Source of the DNA: an uncultured Coriobacteriaceae bacterium
GTDB lineage: Bacteria; Actinomycetota; Coriobacteriia; Coriobacteriales; Atopobiaceae
Length of the DNA stretch: 64,000 bases
Direction of reading: 5' to 3'
NCBI GenBank assembly: GCA_902788705.1
Contig: CADALE010000021.1
Location: 18,261 to 82,260 of the forward strand
Of the stretch, positions 36,495-45,113 are shown one piece after another; positions within the stretch are counted from its first letter, which is position 1; the number at the start of each line of letters is the position of its first letter. Position numbers and translations under genes: made by a program. The notes below the pieces were generated by a model. That model ran no database searches and was not told the DNA's origin. It worked only from the letters and a program-made list of their open reading frames with translations.

Positions 36495-38489
36495 CTATCC
36501 CCTCGCGAAGAAGGCGGCGTCGGCCGCGCGCCAGGGGCGCTCGCGCGAGGGGTCGTCGGCCACGTGCATATGCACCGCGGCCTCATGCCACTTCACGGTG
36601 TAGCCCGCCCCATGCGCGCAGAACACCGAGTCAGGCGTGTGGGGCAGGTCCGCCTCGGGGTCGTAAGCCGCGACCTCGATGACGCGCTCGGCGTCGTGAC
36701 AGGGCTCGTACCCCAGAAGCTCGCAGGAAAAGCTGCCATTGCCACCCGAGTAGGCCGCCACGTCAAGCGCATAGTCGCCAACCTCGCTTGCGGGAACCTC
36801 TCCCTCAAGCACGGCCATGTCACCACGCACCACAGGCGAGCCAAACCGCGCATGCATGCGCTGCGCATCGGCCAGCGCCCGACCCACCTTGTCGGCCGGC
36901 ACCTCAAGCGTGAAGCGGTACCACGGCTCCAGGAGCACGGCAGCGTCCTTTTGCCGCGCGGCCATGAGGCCCTGTCGGATGGCCCGCCATGCAGCCTGTC
37001 GAAAGTCGCCACCCTCGGCGTGCTTGGGATGTGCCCGGCCCGACACCAGCGTGATGCGCACGTCGGTAAGCGGATAGCCCGCCAGCACGCCCCGATGCTC
37101 GCGCTGCATCGCCTGCGACAGGATGAGGCGCTGCCAGTTGAGGTCGAGGTCGTCGGTGCTGCACACCGTGCCGTACCGCACCCCCGAACCTGCAGGAAGC
37201 GGGTCAAGGCGCAGGTGGGCCTCGGCGTAGTGGCGCAGCGGCTCAAAGTGCCCATAGCCCATGACCTGCGCAGATATCGTCTCTTGGTAGAGTATGGAGC
37301 CCTGGCCAAACTCCACCGGCTGCCCAAGGCGCTGCGCCAGCCGCTCGCGGACCACCTCAAGCTGCACAGCCCCCATCAGCTGCACCCGAATCTCGCCCAG
37401 CTGCGCGTCCCACGTCACCCCGAGCATTGGGTCCTCGTCGGCAAGCTCGCGCAGGGCGGCATACACCGCATGGCTGTCCAGGCCGCCCGGGTCCACGCGA
37501 TAGGTAAGTACCGGCGCCAGCACGGGACGCGGCGCAGGCACCTCCGCACCAAGCGCATCTCCCGGCACCACGTGCGTAAGGCCCGAGACCGCGCACACCT
37601 GGCCGGCAACGACCTCGCCAACCACCTCGAACCGGTCGCCCTGGTAGGTGCGCAGCTGGTCGGCCTTCTCCGACCACGGCCCCTGCGCGTCCACGCCCTC
37701 CAGCAGGTCCTTGGCGCGCAGCCTGCCACCGGTAACCTTCAGCCATGCAAGACGTACGCCCTTCTCGTGCGTCACCTTGAAGACGCGCGCCGCGAAGGCC
37801 TGTGGCCAGGTACGCTCGGGCAGCAGCTCGCATAGCGCATCCAAAAACTCCTTAATGCCCTCGTCCCGCAACGCCGAGCCAAAGAGGCAGGGAAACGCCT
37901 TGCGCTCCTCCACCAGCCGCCGCATGGTTTCGCTGCCAATGAAGCCCTGCTCAAGGTACTCGTCCAGCGCATCCTCATCAGTTGCCGCCATCTCCTCGTG
38001 CAGCTCGGGCGCACCAAGGTCGGTCGCGTCCACGCAGGCATCTGACAGGCGAGCCACCAGCTGCGCCAGCACCTCATCGCGACTCGTGCCGGCCAGGTCC
38101 ATCTTATTCACGAAGATGACGGTGGGCACGTGGTAGCACTCCAGCAGCCGCCAGAGCGTGGCGGTATGCCCCGTCACGCCGTCGTTTGCGCTCACTATGA
38201 GCACCGCGCAGTCCAGAACCGACAGCGTGCGCTCCGCCTCGGCGGAAAAGTCCACGTGGCCAGGAGTGTCCAACAGCGTGATGCTGGTCTGGCCGTGCGT
38301 CAGCTGGGCCTGCGACGAGAAGATGGTGATGCCGCGGGCACGCTCCATCGCGTCGGTGTCCAGGTGCGAGTCGCCGTGGTCAACGCGGCCGCGCAGGCGA
38401 ATCGCGCCGCAGTGATACAGTAGCGCCTCGGCAAGCGTGGTCTTGCCCGCGTCCACATGCGCAAGAACGCCCACCACCGCCTGTCGCAT
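36495..38489 (-). CDS. TetM/TetW-like ribosomal protection GTPase homologue
   Basis: A 664-aa translational GTPase of the EF-G-like ribosomal protection family. G1 is VGVLAHVDAGKTTLAEALLYH (P-loop about 10-18), switch I is ERARGITIFSS, G3 is LLDTPGHVDF, and G4 is IFVNKMD. Domains II-V follow, with FGQGSILYQETI and QLMGAVQLEVVRERL typical of the group. The start at 38489 is preferred over 38495 because AGAGGGG sits 6 bases before it and none before the longer start. It differs from mobile TetM/O/W in many positions and lies in an ordinary chromosomal setting, so it may be an intrinsic factor. Resistance cannot be assumed. Confidence 0.82.
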   Translation of the reverse strand: MRQAVVGVLAHVDAGKTTLAEALLYHCGAIRLRGRVDHGDSHLDTDAMERARGITIFSSQAQLTHGQTSITLLDTPGHVDFSAEAERTLSVLDCAVLIVSANDGVTGHTATLWRLLECYHVPTVIFVNKMDLAGTSRDEVLAQLVARLSDACVDATDLGAPELHEEMAATDEDALDEYLEQGFIGSETMRRLVEERKAFPCLFGSALRDEGIKEFLDALCELLPERTWPQAFAARVFKVTHEKGVRLAWLKVTGGRLRAKDLLEGVDAQGPWSEKADQLRTYQGDRFEVVGEVVAGQVCAVSGLTHVVPGDALGAEVPAPRPVLAPVLTYRVDPGGLDSHAVYAALRELADEDPMLGVTWDAQLGEIRVQLMGAVQLEVVRERLAQRLGQPVEFGQGSILYQETISAQVMGYGHFEPLRHYAEAHLRLDPLPAGSGVRYGTVCSTDDLDLNWQRLILSQAMQREHRGVLAGYPLTDVRITLVSGRAHPKHAEGGDFRQAAWRAIRQGLMAARQKDAAVLLEPWYRFTLEVPADKVGRALADAQRMHARFGSPVVRGDMAVLEGEVPASEVGDYALDVAAYSGGNGSFSCELLGYEPCHDAERVIEVAAYDPEADLPHTPDSVFCAHGAGYTVKWHEAAVHMHVADDPSRERPWRAADAAFFARG

Positions 38490-38543
38490 ATCCATCCCCT
38501 CTGGAGGGTCGGCAGCCTCGTTATCTGGGCGCCTGGCCTTGGC

Positions 38544-39344
38544 CTACAGCGACTCGAGCACCTCGCGCATGGCCTGCTGCACGCCATGCGCCACATTGGT
38601 GTCGATGACACGGGCGCCCGGCGTCTGGCGCACGGCGTAGCGCGCGTTGGCCATCACCATGGGGTGGCCCACATGGCGCAGGATATGGTAGTCGTTCATC
38701 GAGTCGCCGAAGCACATCACCTCGGAGCGGTCGATGCCACGATAGCGCAGGATCTGGTCGAGGCCGGTGGCCTTGTTCACGATGGAGGGCGTCACGTCAA
38801 TCCACTTGGAGCCCGACGGCATGAACGAAAACAGGTCGCCCATCTCGCGCTCCAGCACGTAGGCCATGTCCATGATGTCGTTGGCGCGCTCGCAGCACAC
38901 CGAGATCTTGATGATGCCGGTGTCAGCCGAGGGCGGGTCGTCCACGCGCTCGGCATTGGGCAGGTCCTTGTCCACCTCACGCACGTAGGCCGAGAGGTCG
39001 TCCAGCAGGAAGGTGCGCGTCTCGTCGTACAGGGCGATGTGCAGGCAGTCAAACGAAGCGCACAGCTCGCAGAGCTTGATGACGGAGGCATAGCTGAACA
39101 CCTCGCGGTCAAGCAGGATCTTTCCGTCGGCGTACACCTCGGCTCCCAGCGAGGCCACGTAGTCCATCTCGTCGGCAACGGGCTCGAAGAACCAGCGCAG
39201 GGTGTTGTAGCGGCGACCCGAGCTGGCCGCGAAGGTCACGCCCTTCTCGCGGAGCTGGTGGATGAGGTCGAAGGTCTCCTCCGGCACCTGGCCGTTCTCG
39301 TCCAGGAGGGTGCCATCCATGTCGGAGGCGATGAGCTTGATCAT
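38544..39344 (-). CDS. HAD-superfamily (Cof-type) phosphatase
   Basis: A 266-aa Cof-type HAD hydrolase: motif I IASDMDGTLLDENG (Asp8, Asp10), motif II FAASSGRR, Lys in SIVNKATGL, and motif IV VMCFGDSMNDYHIL. The C2 cap lies at about residues 85-185. The ATG at 39344 follows AAAGGA. It is probably transcribed with the GTPase gene 55 bp downstream. Substrate unknown. Confidence 0.88.
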   Translation of the reverse strand: MIKLIASDMDGTLLDENGQVPEETFDLIHQLREKGVTFAASSGRRYNTLRWFFEPVADEMDYVASLGAEVYADGKILLDREVFSYASVIKLCELCASFDCLHIALYDETRTFLLDDLSAYVREVDKDLPNAERVDDPPSADTGIIKISVCCERANDIMDMAYVLEREMGDLFSFMPSGSKWIDVTPSIVNKATGLDQILRYRGIDRSEVMCFGDSMNDYHILRHVGHPMVMANARYAVRQTPGARVIDTNVAHGVQQAMREVLESL

Positions 39345-39441
39345 GATGTGTCCTTTCGCATTGTGCCTGTCAGCAGCATGATAGCGTCTCGTGGACACCG
39401 GGAGGAGGCGCTCCGCCCTTGGCACCCGAATCACAGGAAAG

Positions 39442-39469
39442 GGCCAGAGGGGAGACTCCCCCTCCGGCC
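39442..39469 (-). terminator. Hairpin after gltD-like gene
   Basis: GGCC (39442-39445) and GGGGA (39449-39453) pair with TCCCC (39457-39461) and GGCC (39466-39469) around a 3-base loop, 27 bp after the stop. Confidence 0.5.
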
Positions 39470-39495
39470 TCTCAATACCCTTAGGTCATGAGCCC

Positions 39496-40725
39496 CTATG
39501 CAGCGTTGTCCGCCAGACCAAGGTAGGCAAGCATGCCGTCCACCGCCCGCTTGGCGGCCTCCACGGCATGCACCACCGTCTTGGGACCCGTCACCACGTC
39601 TCCAGCGGCGAAGACGCCCGGACGGGTGGTCGCACCAGCCTCGTCAACGATCAGGAGGCCGCGCTCGTCTCCCTCCAGCCCCTCGGTCGTGGTGATGAGG
39701 ACGTTCCTCGGCTTCTGGCTTACGGCCACGATCACGGTGTCGCACTCCACGTGGTCAAGCTCGTCCTCGTAGCCAATCACCTTGTCGTCCTCGTCGAAGA
39801 TGGCCGTGCGGAAGGTAACGCCCGTGTCGTCGATGGAGGCGATGGCCTTGCCCACCACCAGTTCGGCACCATCAAGCTGCGCGTACTCAAGCTCGTCGGT
39901 GCTCGCCGAGATGTGCTTGCTGCGCGCGTACAGCGTGACCTCGCGTGCGCCTTGGCGAAGCGCCGTGCGCGCCACGTCCATGGCCGTGTTTCCGGCGCCG
40001 ATCACCGCCACGCGGTCGCCGATGGAGCAGGTGTCGGGGCTTACCAGGTAGTCCATGCCAAACAGCACGTTGCCACCGGCCTCGCCGGGCACGCCCGCCG
40101 TCTTGGCGCGCCACGTGCCCGTGCCGGCAAACACGGCGTCGTAGCCGTCGCGGAAGAGGTCATCGATGTCGATGGCCTCGCCAATGGTGGTGTTGGGCCT
40201 CACGCGCACGCCAAGGTCGTCAAGGCGGTCACGATACTTGGAGATGAGGCTCTTGGGCAGGCGGTACTCGGGGATGCCATAGCGCAGCACGCCGCCCACG
40301 TCGGGCTGCCGCTCAAAGACAGTCACCTCCACGCCCGCAAGGGCCAGCTTCATGGCCACCACAAGCGATGCCGGGCCCGAGCCGATCACGGCCACGCGCT
40401 TGCCCGTGGGCTTGCCTGCAGCCAGCCTCATGCGGTCCAGGTAGGTGCCACTCACGTAGCTCTCGATGGCCGAGAAGTGCACCGGCGAGTCCTTGCGGCC
40501 GCGGATGCAGTGGCCCTCGCACTGGGCGGAATGGTTGCAGATGAGGGAGCACACGGCGCTCATCGGGTTGTTCTCGAAGAGCATGGCTCCCGCGTCATTG
40601 ATCTTGCGATCCTTGAAGAGTCGGATCACCTCAGGGATGTTGGTGTGCACCGGGCAGCCCTTCTGGCACTGCGGCCGCTTGCATCCCAGACAACGCTCTG
40701 CTTCCTCGACGATATGGATGGCCAT
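39496..40725 (-). CDS. GltD-like NAD(P)H oxidoreductase, FAD/FeS
   Basis: A 409-aa flavoprotein related to the glutamate synthase small subunit. The N-terminal cysteine motifs ERCLGCKRPQCQKGCP and CSLICNHSAQCEGHC bind two 4Fe-4S clusters. The FAD motif is VAVIGSGPASL (about 110-120), the NAD(P) motif VAVIGAGNTAMD, and the C-terminal FAD contact GVFAAGDVVTGPKTVV. No large glutamate synthase subunit is nearby, so it may instead be an NADPH-dependent partner of another enzyme, or the catalytic part of an NfnB-like ferredoxin:NADP reductase. GAGAGG precedes the ATG. Confidence 0.85.
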   Translation of the reverse strand: MAIHIVEEAERCLGCKRPQCQKGCPVHTNIPEVIRLFKDRKINDAGAMLFENNPMSAVCSLICNHSAQCEGHCIRGRKDSPVHFSAIESYVSGTYLDRMRLAAGKPTGKRVAVIGSGPASLVVAMKLALAGVEVTVFERQPDVGGVLRYGIPEYRLPKSLISKYRDRLDDLGVRVRPNTTIGEAIDIDDLFRDGYDAVFAGTGTWRAKTAGVPGEAGGNVLFGMDYLVSPDTCSIGDRVAVIGAGNTAMDVARTALRQGAREVTLYARSKHISASTDELEYAQLDGAELVVGKAIASIDDTGVTFRTAIFDEDDKVIGYEDELDHVECDTVIVAVSQKPRNVLITTTEGLEGDERGLLIVDEAGATTRPGVFAAGDVVTGPKTVVHAVEAAKRAVDGMLAYLGLADNAA

Positions 40726-40821
40726 GTATCGTCCCTCTCTCCTCGTACTTTTTTGGTAATGAAAACTCTAGGCTTCGATGCGAACCGTGCGGGCGACCAA
40801 CCACAAAGAAGGAACTTCTGT

Positions 40822-40883
40822 CCAAAGGAGAAGGGGCTTGCACCAGCGCGAGTGAAACGCAGTTTCAAGCCCCTCCCCTTTGG
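40822..40883 (-). terminator. Terminator after Gfo/Idh gene
   Basis: GGGGCTTG (40833-40840) pairs with CAAGCCCC (40866-40873), extended by CCAAAGG (40822-40828) with CCTTTGG (40877-40883). It begins 33 bp after the dehydrogenase stop. Confidence 0.6.
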
Positions 40884-40915
40884 CTGTGCCACCCGCGCGG
40901 CCCTGCCGTGTGCCG

Positions 40916-41959
40916 CTACCTCAGGTCCTTGGTGGCCTCCTCGAGGATGCGCAGCTGGGCGATGGTCTCCTCGGGCTTGACGAGCGTAGGCGCGCCGTGG
41001 GCCACGGTCTCGTACAGCGCCTCATAGAACATGGAGTAGGTGCTGCGCACCGTCTCCACGCGCTCCTGGTGCATGCGGCCGTCCTCGTCGTAGTAGCGCA
41101 GGTAGCCCCACTGGTCGGGCGTGTCCAGGCCAAAGTCGGGGTGGCCCGCCGGCAGGTACCAGTGCTTGAGGTCGCGCTCCTGCTGGTCCTTCTCCACCTT
41201 GATGAAGGTGCCGCGCTCGCCGTACACCTCAAAGCTGGGGCGCTGGATGGCGGCGTGGTAGTTGGAGGCCGCCGTGGCCTTGATGCCCAGCTCGTCGTAG
41301 TACAGGTCGAAGTCGTAGTAGGTCTCGGGGTGCCCCTCGCCGCCCAGCTGGCGCGTCTCCACGTGCCAGCGGTCGGGGACGCCAAACCACGAGATCAGCT
41401 GGTCGACGCTGTGGCAGGCGTGGCCATAGCAGATGCCCATCAGGCGGTCGTAGGGCATCTCCTTCGCGTAGCGCAGGTACTCCTCGCGCCAGTAGTCGTA
41501 GTGGGTGACCACCTCGAAGACGCGGCCCAGCTTGCCGGAGGCGACGACCTCCTTGGCCGTGAGCAGGTCGGAGTCGAAACGGCGGTTTTGGTAGCACTGC
41601 ACGGTGACACCCTTGGCCTCGGCCAGCGCGAAGAGCTCCTCGGCCTCGGCCACGGTGCCCACGAAGGCCTTGTCGCACACCACGTGCTTGCCCGCCTCCA
41701 GCGCAGCCTTGGTAAGGGAGTAGTGGGTGCTGTGCGGCGTGGACACCTCCACGACGTCGATCTCGGGGTCGGCCAGCATGGCGGCCATGTCGGTGGTGTA
41801 CTCGGCGCCGGGAATCATCGGCCACGGGCCGCCCAGGTGGCGCGCCTGGATGGTCTTGATGCGGAACTTCTCGGGCAGAGCCAGCGAGAAGGGGGCATGG
41901 TAGCGGTTGGCGCCCTTGCCGTTGCCAATGAAGCCAATGTTGAGAATACGGTCAGCCAT
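40916..41959 (-). CDS. Gfo/Idh/MocA-family oxidoreductase
   Basis: A 347-aa NAD(P)-dependent dehydrogenase of the glucose-fructose oxidoreductase/inositol dehydrogenase family. The Rossmann motif is IGFIGNGKGANRYH. The second family motif is GKHVVCDKAF, where EKP is replaced by DKA (the catalytic Lys is kept). GHACHSVDQLISWFG holds the active-site His. The ATG at 41959 follows AAGGAG. It probably oxidises a sugar or inositol derivative. It lies downstream of the uncharacterised 312-aa gene, separated by a terminator. Confidence 0.85.
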   Translation of the reverse strand: MADRILNIGFIGNGKGANRYHAPFSLALPEKFRIKTIQARHLGGPWPMIPGAEYTTDMAAMLADPEIDVVEVSTPHSTHYSLTKAALEAGKHVVCDKAFVGTVAEAEELFALAEAKGVTVQCYQNRRFDSDLLTAKEVVASGKLGRVFEVVTHYDYWREEYLRYAKEMPYDRLMGICYGHACHSVDQLISWFGVPDRWHVETRQLGGEGHPETYYDFDLYYDELGIKATAASNYHAAIQRPSFEVYGERGTFIKVEKDQQERDLKHWYLPAGHPDFGLDTPDQWGYLRYYDEDGRMHQERVETVRSTYSMFYEALYETVAHGAPTLVKPEETIAQLRILEEATKDLR

Positions 41960-42324
41960 GGGGTGCTCCTTCGAGCTCGAGGTGTCCTGCTTTCCATGGC
42001 AAGCGTATCGCAGGGATTGCCCGGCGTCGCGCAGAACTCGATTCGTGGCAGACAGTTTCAGCATATGCGAGGACAGTGGGCCTAGCTCGGAAACGTTTTT
42101 CCATCCGTGAGACCTTGCGCACGGACGGCCGCGTCGCTACGCCACGCCGTCGGCCAGATCGGCACAGTCAAGCATGATGGGAGACTCGTCATCCTCGACC
42201 GCCGCCTTTGGTCTGCTCTGCATTTATCGAGCCACCCCAGAGAGAGCCCTTGGGAAATCCCGTGTCTATGCCTTCATTCCCGGTAAGGAAAGGGGCATCC
42301 GCAGATGCCCCTCCCTCGTGCTTG
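41960..42324. other. 365-bp gap with terminator and possible gene-tail relic
   Basis: Nearest the 312-aa gene is a terminator for it: GGGGCATC (42292-42299) and GATGCCCC (42304-42311) with a 4-base loop, followed on the minus strand by TTTCC. A 28-codon minus-strand frame at 42137-42223 reads VEDDESPIMLDCADLADGVA at its end. It looks like a protein tail, but it has no ribosome site and a stop codon just before its ATG. Nothing else is recognised. Confidence 0.5.
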
Positions 42325-43263
42325 TTACCGATTGACGCTTGCCATCCGGTAGTAAGTGTACGGTTTGCCCTTGATAGAGAAGCTCAGCTGCTGCACGTTC
42401 TCGGGGCTGGAGCAGCCGGCAAAGCCGCCGTCGCCGATGCAGTGGATGTCGGCGCAGGTCTGCTTCATGAGGATGGCAACCTCGCGCACCGTGTCGGTAT
42501 CAGACCCCTCCACGGAGCTGTTGAGGAAGGTCATGGCCAGCGTACCGGGCTTGTATGAGTGCGTGAACTCGACCAGCTCGCGTACCATCTCCACCGTGAT
42601 GCCGCCGCGGCACCCCGGCGCAGGCAGGTCGATGCAGTCGGCGCCCGCGTCGATGAGCTGGGCGATGACCTGCTTGTCGTCACGACCCATGGCCTTGGCC
42701 AGCGGATCGCCCAGCACGGGCTCGGTCACGCCGTCCTCCCACTTGCCGGCCCACAGGAACACCTGGTCGCCGAACTCGTCCTTGATGCGCTTGGTGGTTG
42801 CCAGCACGTCGGCGATGCGCGTGCCGCTGCCGGGGTTGCCGCCCAGCACGACGAAGCTCGCGCCAATCTCGATGGCACGCGCCACATGTGCCGAGGTGGC
42901 AAGCATGCCATTGCGGTCGTAGAGGCCCTCCTCGGTAGGAGCATCCTTGCCCGGGCACCCCAGGTAGATGCCGATGGGCCTGCGGCACAGCGCCTTAAGC
43001 TCAGCAAAGGACAGCCCCTGCATGCCCAGGTTCCTGCTCTCGTCGTCAAAGTTGTACGTGTTGAGCATCACCATGTCGGCACCGAAGGCAAACATCAGCT
43101 CGGAGTTGGTGACGCCGCGCACCAGACCGGTGTTGGCAAACAACAGGTGCTGGCCGCAGATGACGCGGCCCTCGCTCTTGCGGATGGACTCCTTGAGGTG
43201 CATGGGGCTCATGGTCTCGGTCTCGCTGCCAGCTACGGATATGAGGCGATCACGCTTTGCCAT
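42325..43263 (-). CDS. Uncharacterised PTS-associated protein, TIM-barrel-like
   Basis: A 312-aa cytoplasmic protein. I recall homologues encoded beside beta-glucoside/cellobiose PTS genes (I believe labelled DUF7916), but no function. The alternation of strands and helices with motifs VVLGGNPGSGT, LWAGKWEDGVTEPVLG and GADCIDLPAPGCRGGITVEMV suggests a TIM barrel with a Cys/Asp-rich active site. The ATG at 43263 follows AAAGGAG. The tail of a PTS EIIBC gene lies 82 bp upstream on the same strand, so it was once the partner of a transporter that has since been lost. Confidence 0.6.
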   Translation of the reverse strand: MAKRDRLISVAGSETETMSPMHLKESIRKSEGRVICGQHLLFANTGLVRGVTNSELMFAFGADMVMLNTYNFDDESRNLGMQGLSFAELKALCRRPIGIYLGCPGKDAPTEEGLYDRNGMLATSAHVARAIEIGASFVVLGGNPGSGTRIADVLATTKRIKDEFGDQVFLWAGKWEDGVTEPVLGDPLAKAMGRDDKQVIAQLIDAGADCIDLPAPGCRGGITVEMVRELVEFTHSYKPGTLAMTFLNSSVEGSDTDTVREVAILMKQTCADIHCIGDGGFAGCSSPENVQQLSFSIKGKPYTYYRMASVNR

Positions 43264-43298
43264 GGTGGCTCCTTTCGTGTCGGAAAGTCTCGTGAAGA

Positions 43299-43329
43299 GG
43301 GTGCCAGCCCCATGATAGGGCTGGCACCC
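43299..43329 (-). terminator. Hairpin between EIIBC relic and 312-aa gene
   Basis: A perfect 12-bp stem (GGGTGCCAGCCC 43299-43310 with 43318-43329) and 7-base loop. It is an intergenic terminator or processing hairpin without a T-run. Confidence 0.55.
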
Positions 43330-43344
43330 AGGTGGAAGGGACGT

Positions 43345-43487
43345 CTACTCGTCCATCTCGGGCGTGTGGCCAAAGAGGAAGGTGAGCACCGCAGAGCCGA
43401 TGAAGGCGACAAGCATGGCAATCACGAAGCCCATGAAGCCCTCGCCCATGAAGAGCGGGAAGGAGAGGATGCCCACGGGACCGCCAA
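43345..43487 (-). pseudogene. C-terminal remnant of beta-glucoside-type PTS EIIBC
   Basis: On the minus strand the last 47 codons of a PTS EIIBC gene survive: IGGPVGILSFPLFMGEGF, then a membrane span and the ending FLFGHTPEMDE followed by a stop. No start or upstream sequence remains. The frame becomes non-homologous at about 43487, exactly where a plus-strand Fic fragment begins. This indicates a deletion or insertion junction. Confidence 0.7.
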
Positions 43488-43629
43488 TCACCCTCCCATC
43501 ATTGTGTTCGATGCCGATCGCGTGGCTTACTACGGCGCGATGGAGGCTTGGGATGCGGAGCGTGACCTAGGCCCCCTGCAAACCTTCCTCAAGGTGGAGC
43601 TGGTCCGCACCTGGACACGCATGCGATAG
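43488..43629 (+). pseudogene. C-terminal remnant of a Fic-domain protein
   Basis: The plus-strand frame NHPPIIVFDADRVAYYGA, then MEAWDAERDLGPLQTF and LKVELVRTW, ends at a stop at 43627-43629. It matches the usual C-terminus of Fic (AMPylation) proteins, which have 'HPPIIIF..DR..YY.AL..WD...DL..F..FL'. The catalytic HPFxxGNG motif is absent because everything upstream is replaced by the EIIBC relic on the other strand. It is not functional. Confidence 0.65.
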
Positions 43630-43695
43630 AAGCCCATCAATCTTAAGCCAACCTGACCGAACGACGGTTGGCCAGCGCTTCCACGTTCGATGGCC

Positions 43696-43730
43696 AAACT
43701 ACTCACAATTAGGTACTTTGTGAGTAGTTT
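43696..43730. repeat. 13-bp perfect palindrome, shared with 26 kb region
   Basis: AAACTACTCACAA (43696-43708) pairs perfectly with TTGTGAGTAGTTT (43718-43730) across 9 bases. TTGTGAGTAGTTTTCGA here also occurs at about 26140-26156. It lies 66 bp after the Fic relic, in a 355-bp gap (43630-43984) before the SDR gene. The rest of the gap shows weak open frames on both strands but nothing I can support as a gene. Confidence 0.6.
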
Positions 43731-43984
43731 TCGAATCCTGCGCGATGCTTCGCTCGTCGCTCTCAAGCAGGTGCTGCGCCGTCTTGATGCGCTCGCCTAC
43801 AAGATACGAGCTGATGGCCTGCCTCCTTACGTCATCGGCGTCGGGCGGCCAGCTGCTGGCAGACGCATGAATCCTAGAGGGGCTTCTGGGCAGATAGTCA
43901 GGTATCGCACTTCTGCCCGTTTCGCTTCCTGCGGGCATGTGCTACATGTGATATGTCACTACAGCTACCACAGAAAGGAAGACC

Positions 43985-44863
43985 ATGAAGGACTACTTTG
44001 GTCTCGCTGGCAAGACGTGCGTCGTCACTGGTGCGGCGTCGGGCATGGGCAAGGCTGCCGCCGAGATGCTCGTAAACCTTGGTGCCGAGGTCTACGCCAT
44101 GGACGTCAACCCCGTCGAGGTCGCGGGGCTCGCCGCGAGCATCCAGGTCAACCTCGCCGACAAGGACTCGATCGACGCCGCGTTCGCGCAGGTGCCTGGG
44201 CGTGTGCGCGCCTTTCTTGGCATCGCGGGCGTCTCGGGCGTCAACATGGACTTTATGACCTGTGCCAAGATCGACCTCATCGCCAACAAGTACATCTGCG
44301 AGGAGATCCTTGCCGACCGTATGGACGTGGGCGACGCCATCGCCTTCATCACCTCGGCCGCCGGCTTCGGCTTCGAGCGCGAAGGCAACAAGAAGTGGAT
44401 TGAGCCCGTCCTCGACGCGGCCGGCTGGGACGGCGCCGTGGCCACACTTGAGGCGCTGCCGTTTGCCAAGTTCCCCGGCACCATGGGCTACCCCTACTCC
44501 AAGCTCGCGATGAACCTCTACGTGGCCAAGCTGCAGGACCGGCTGGCCGCCAAGGGCATCCGCGTGAATGCCGTGCTTCCCGCCCCCACCAAGACCGGCC
44601 TCATCGACGAGTTCACCGCCATGGCCGGCGGAGAGGACAAGATCCTGGTCAACAGCGGCCAGGCGGGGCGTCTGGCCACGCCGGAGGAGATGGCCGAGCC
44701 CACAGTGTTCTTGGTCTCCGACATGGCGCGCTTCGTCTCGGGCGAGCTGATGTACGTTGACTTCGGCGCACTCATTGGCGAGCAGGCCGGCCTCACCCCC
44801 TCCATCAACAACATCGACCTAGACGCCATCCTCCAGGCGGCGATGGCGCACAAGCAGCAGTAA
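43985..44863 (+). CDS. Short-chain dehydrogenase/reductase (HSDH-like)
   Basis: A 292-aa SDR enzyme. The cofactor motif is TGAASGMG (residues 15-22), and AMDVN at the end of strand 2 (Asp) favours NAD(H). The catalytic Ser is in FITSAAGFG and the Tyr-Lys pair in YPYSKLA. The insert between them (EREGNKKWIEPVLDAAGW) and the length resemble 3alpha/7alpha-hydroxysteroid dehydrogenase-like SDRs common in gut bacteria. The substrate is not proven and could be a sugar alcohol or other alcohol. AAAGGAAG precedes the ATG; a strong terminator follows, so it is monocistronic. Confidence 0.85.
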   Translation: MKDYFGLAGKTCVVTGAASGMGKAAAEMLVNLGAEVYAMDVNPVEVAGLAASIQVNLADKDSIDAAFAQVPGRVRAFLGIAGVSGVNMDFMTCAKIDLIANKYICEEILADRMDVGDAIAFITSAAGFGFEREGNKKWIEPVLDAAGWDGAVATLEALPFAKFPGTMGYPYSKLAMNLYVAKLQDRLAAKGIRVNAVLPAPTKTGLIDEFTAMAGGEDKILVNSGQAGRLATPEEMAEPTVFLVSDMARFVSGELMYVDFGALIGEQAGLTPSINNIDLDAILQAAMAHKQQ

Positions 44864-44896
44864 GGCACCTGCAGGTATCGACCAGCTTCACACTAG

Positions 44897-44943
44897 GGGT
44901 CCGACCCTGTGGTCCGCGCAGGACCGCAGGGTCGGACCCTTTG
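44897..44943 (+). terminator. Terminator after SDR gene
   Basis: A perfect 13-bp stem (GGGTCCGACCCTG 44897-44909 with 44927-44939) and 17-base loop, followed by TTTGTC. Confidence 0.8.
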
Positions 44944-45113
44944 TCATCGCGTTCCCGCCTGACAGGACATTTGCGCCGTCGAGTGGTCCCACCCACGAAA
45001 TTCAACCAATCTTTTTCGATTTTCGATTCCCCTAACACTACACACCTTACGTCCTCCCTCTCCCACCGTGTATAAAACGATTAAACAGCAGCAACAGACC
45101 GTGGGAGGACATA

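Noticed and set aside
36495..38489. Acquired tetracycline-resistance gene
   Set aside because: No mobile element, leader peptide or composition change is seen, and the sequence is divergent from the mobile classes. Recorded as a homologue only.
43690..44403. 237-codon plus-strand frame over the palindrome and SDR start
   Set aside because: It overlaps the SDR gene in another frame for most of its length and has shadow composition. Only the palindrome is kept.
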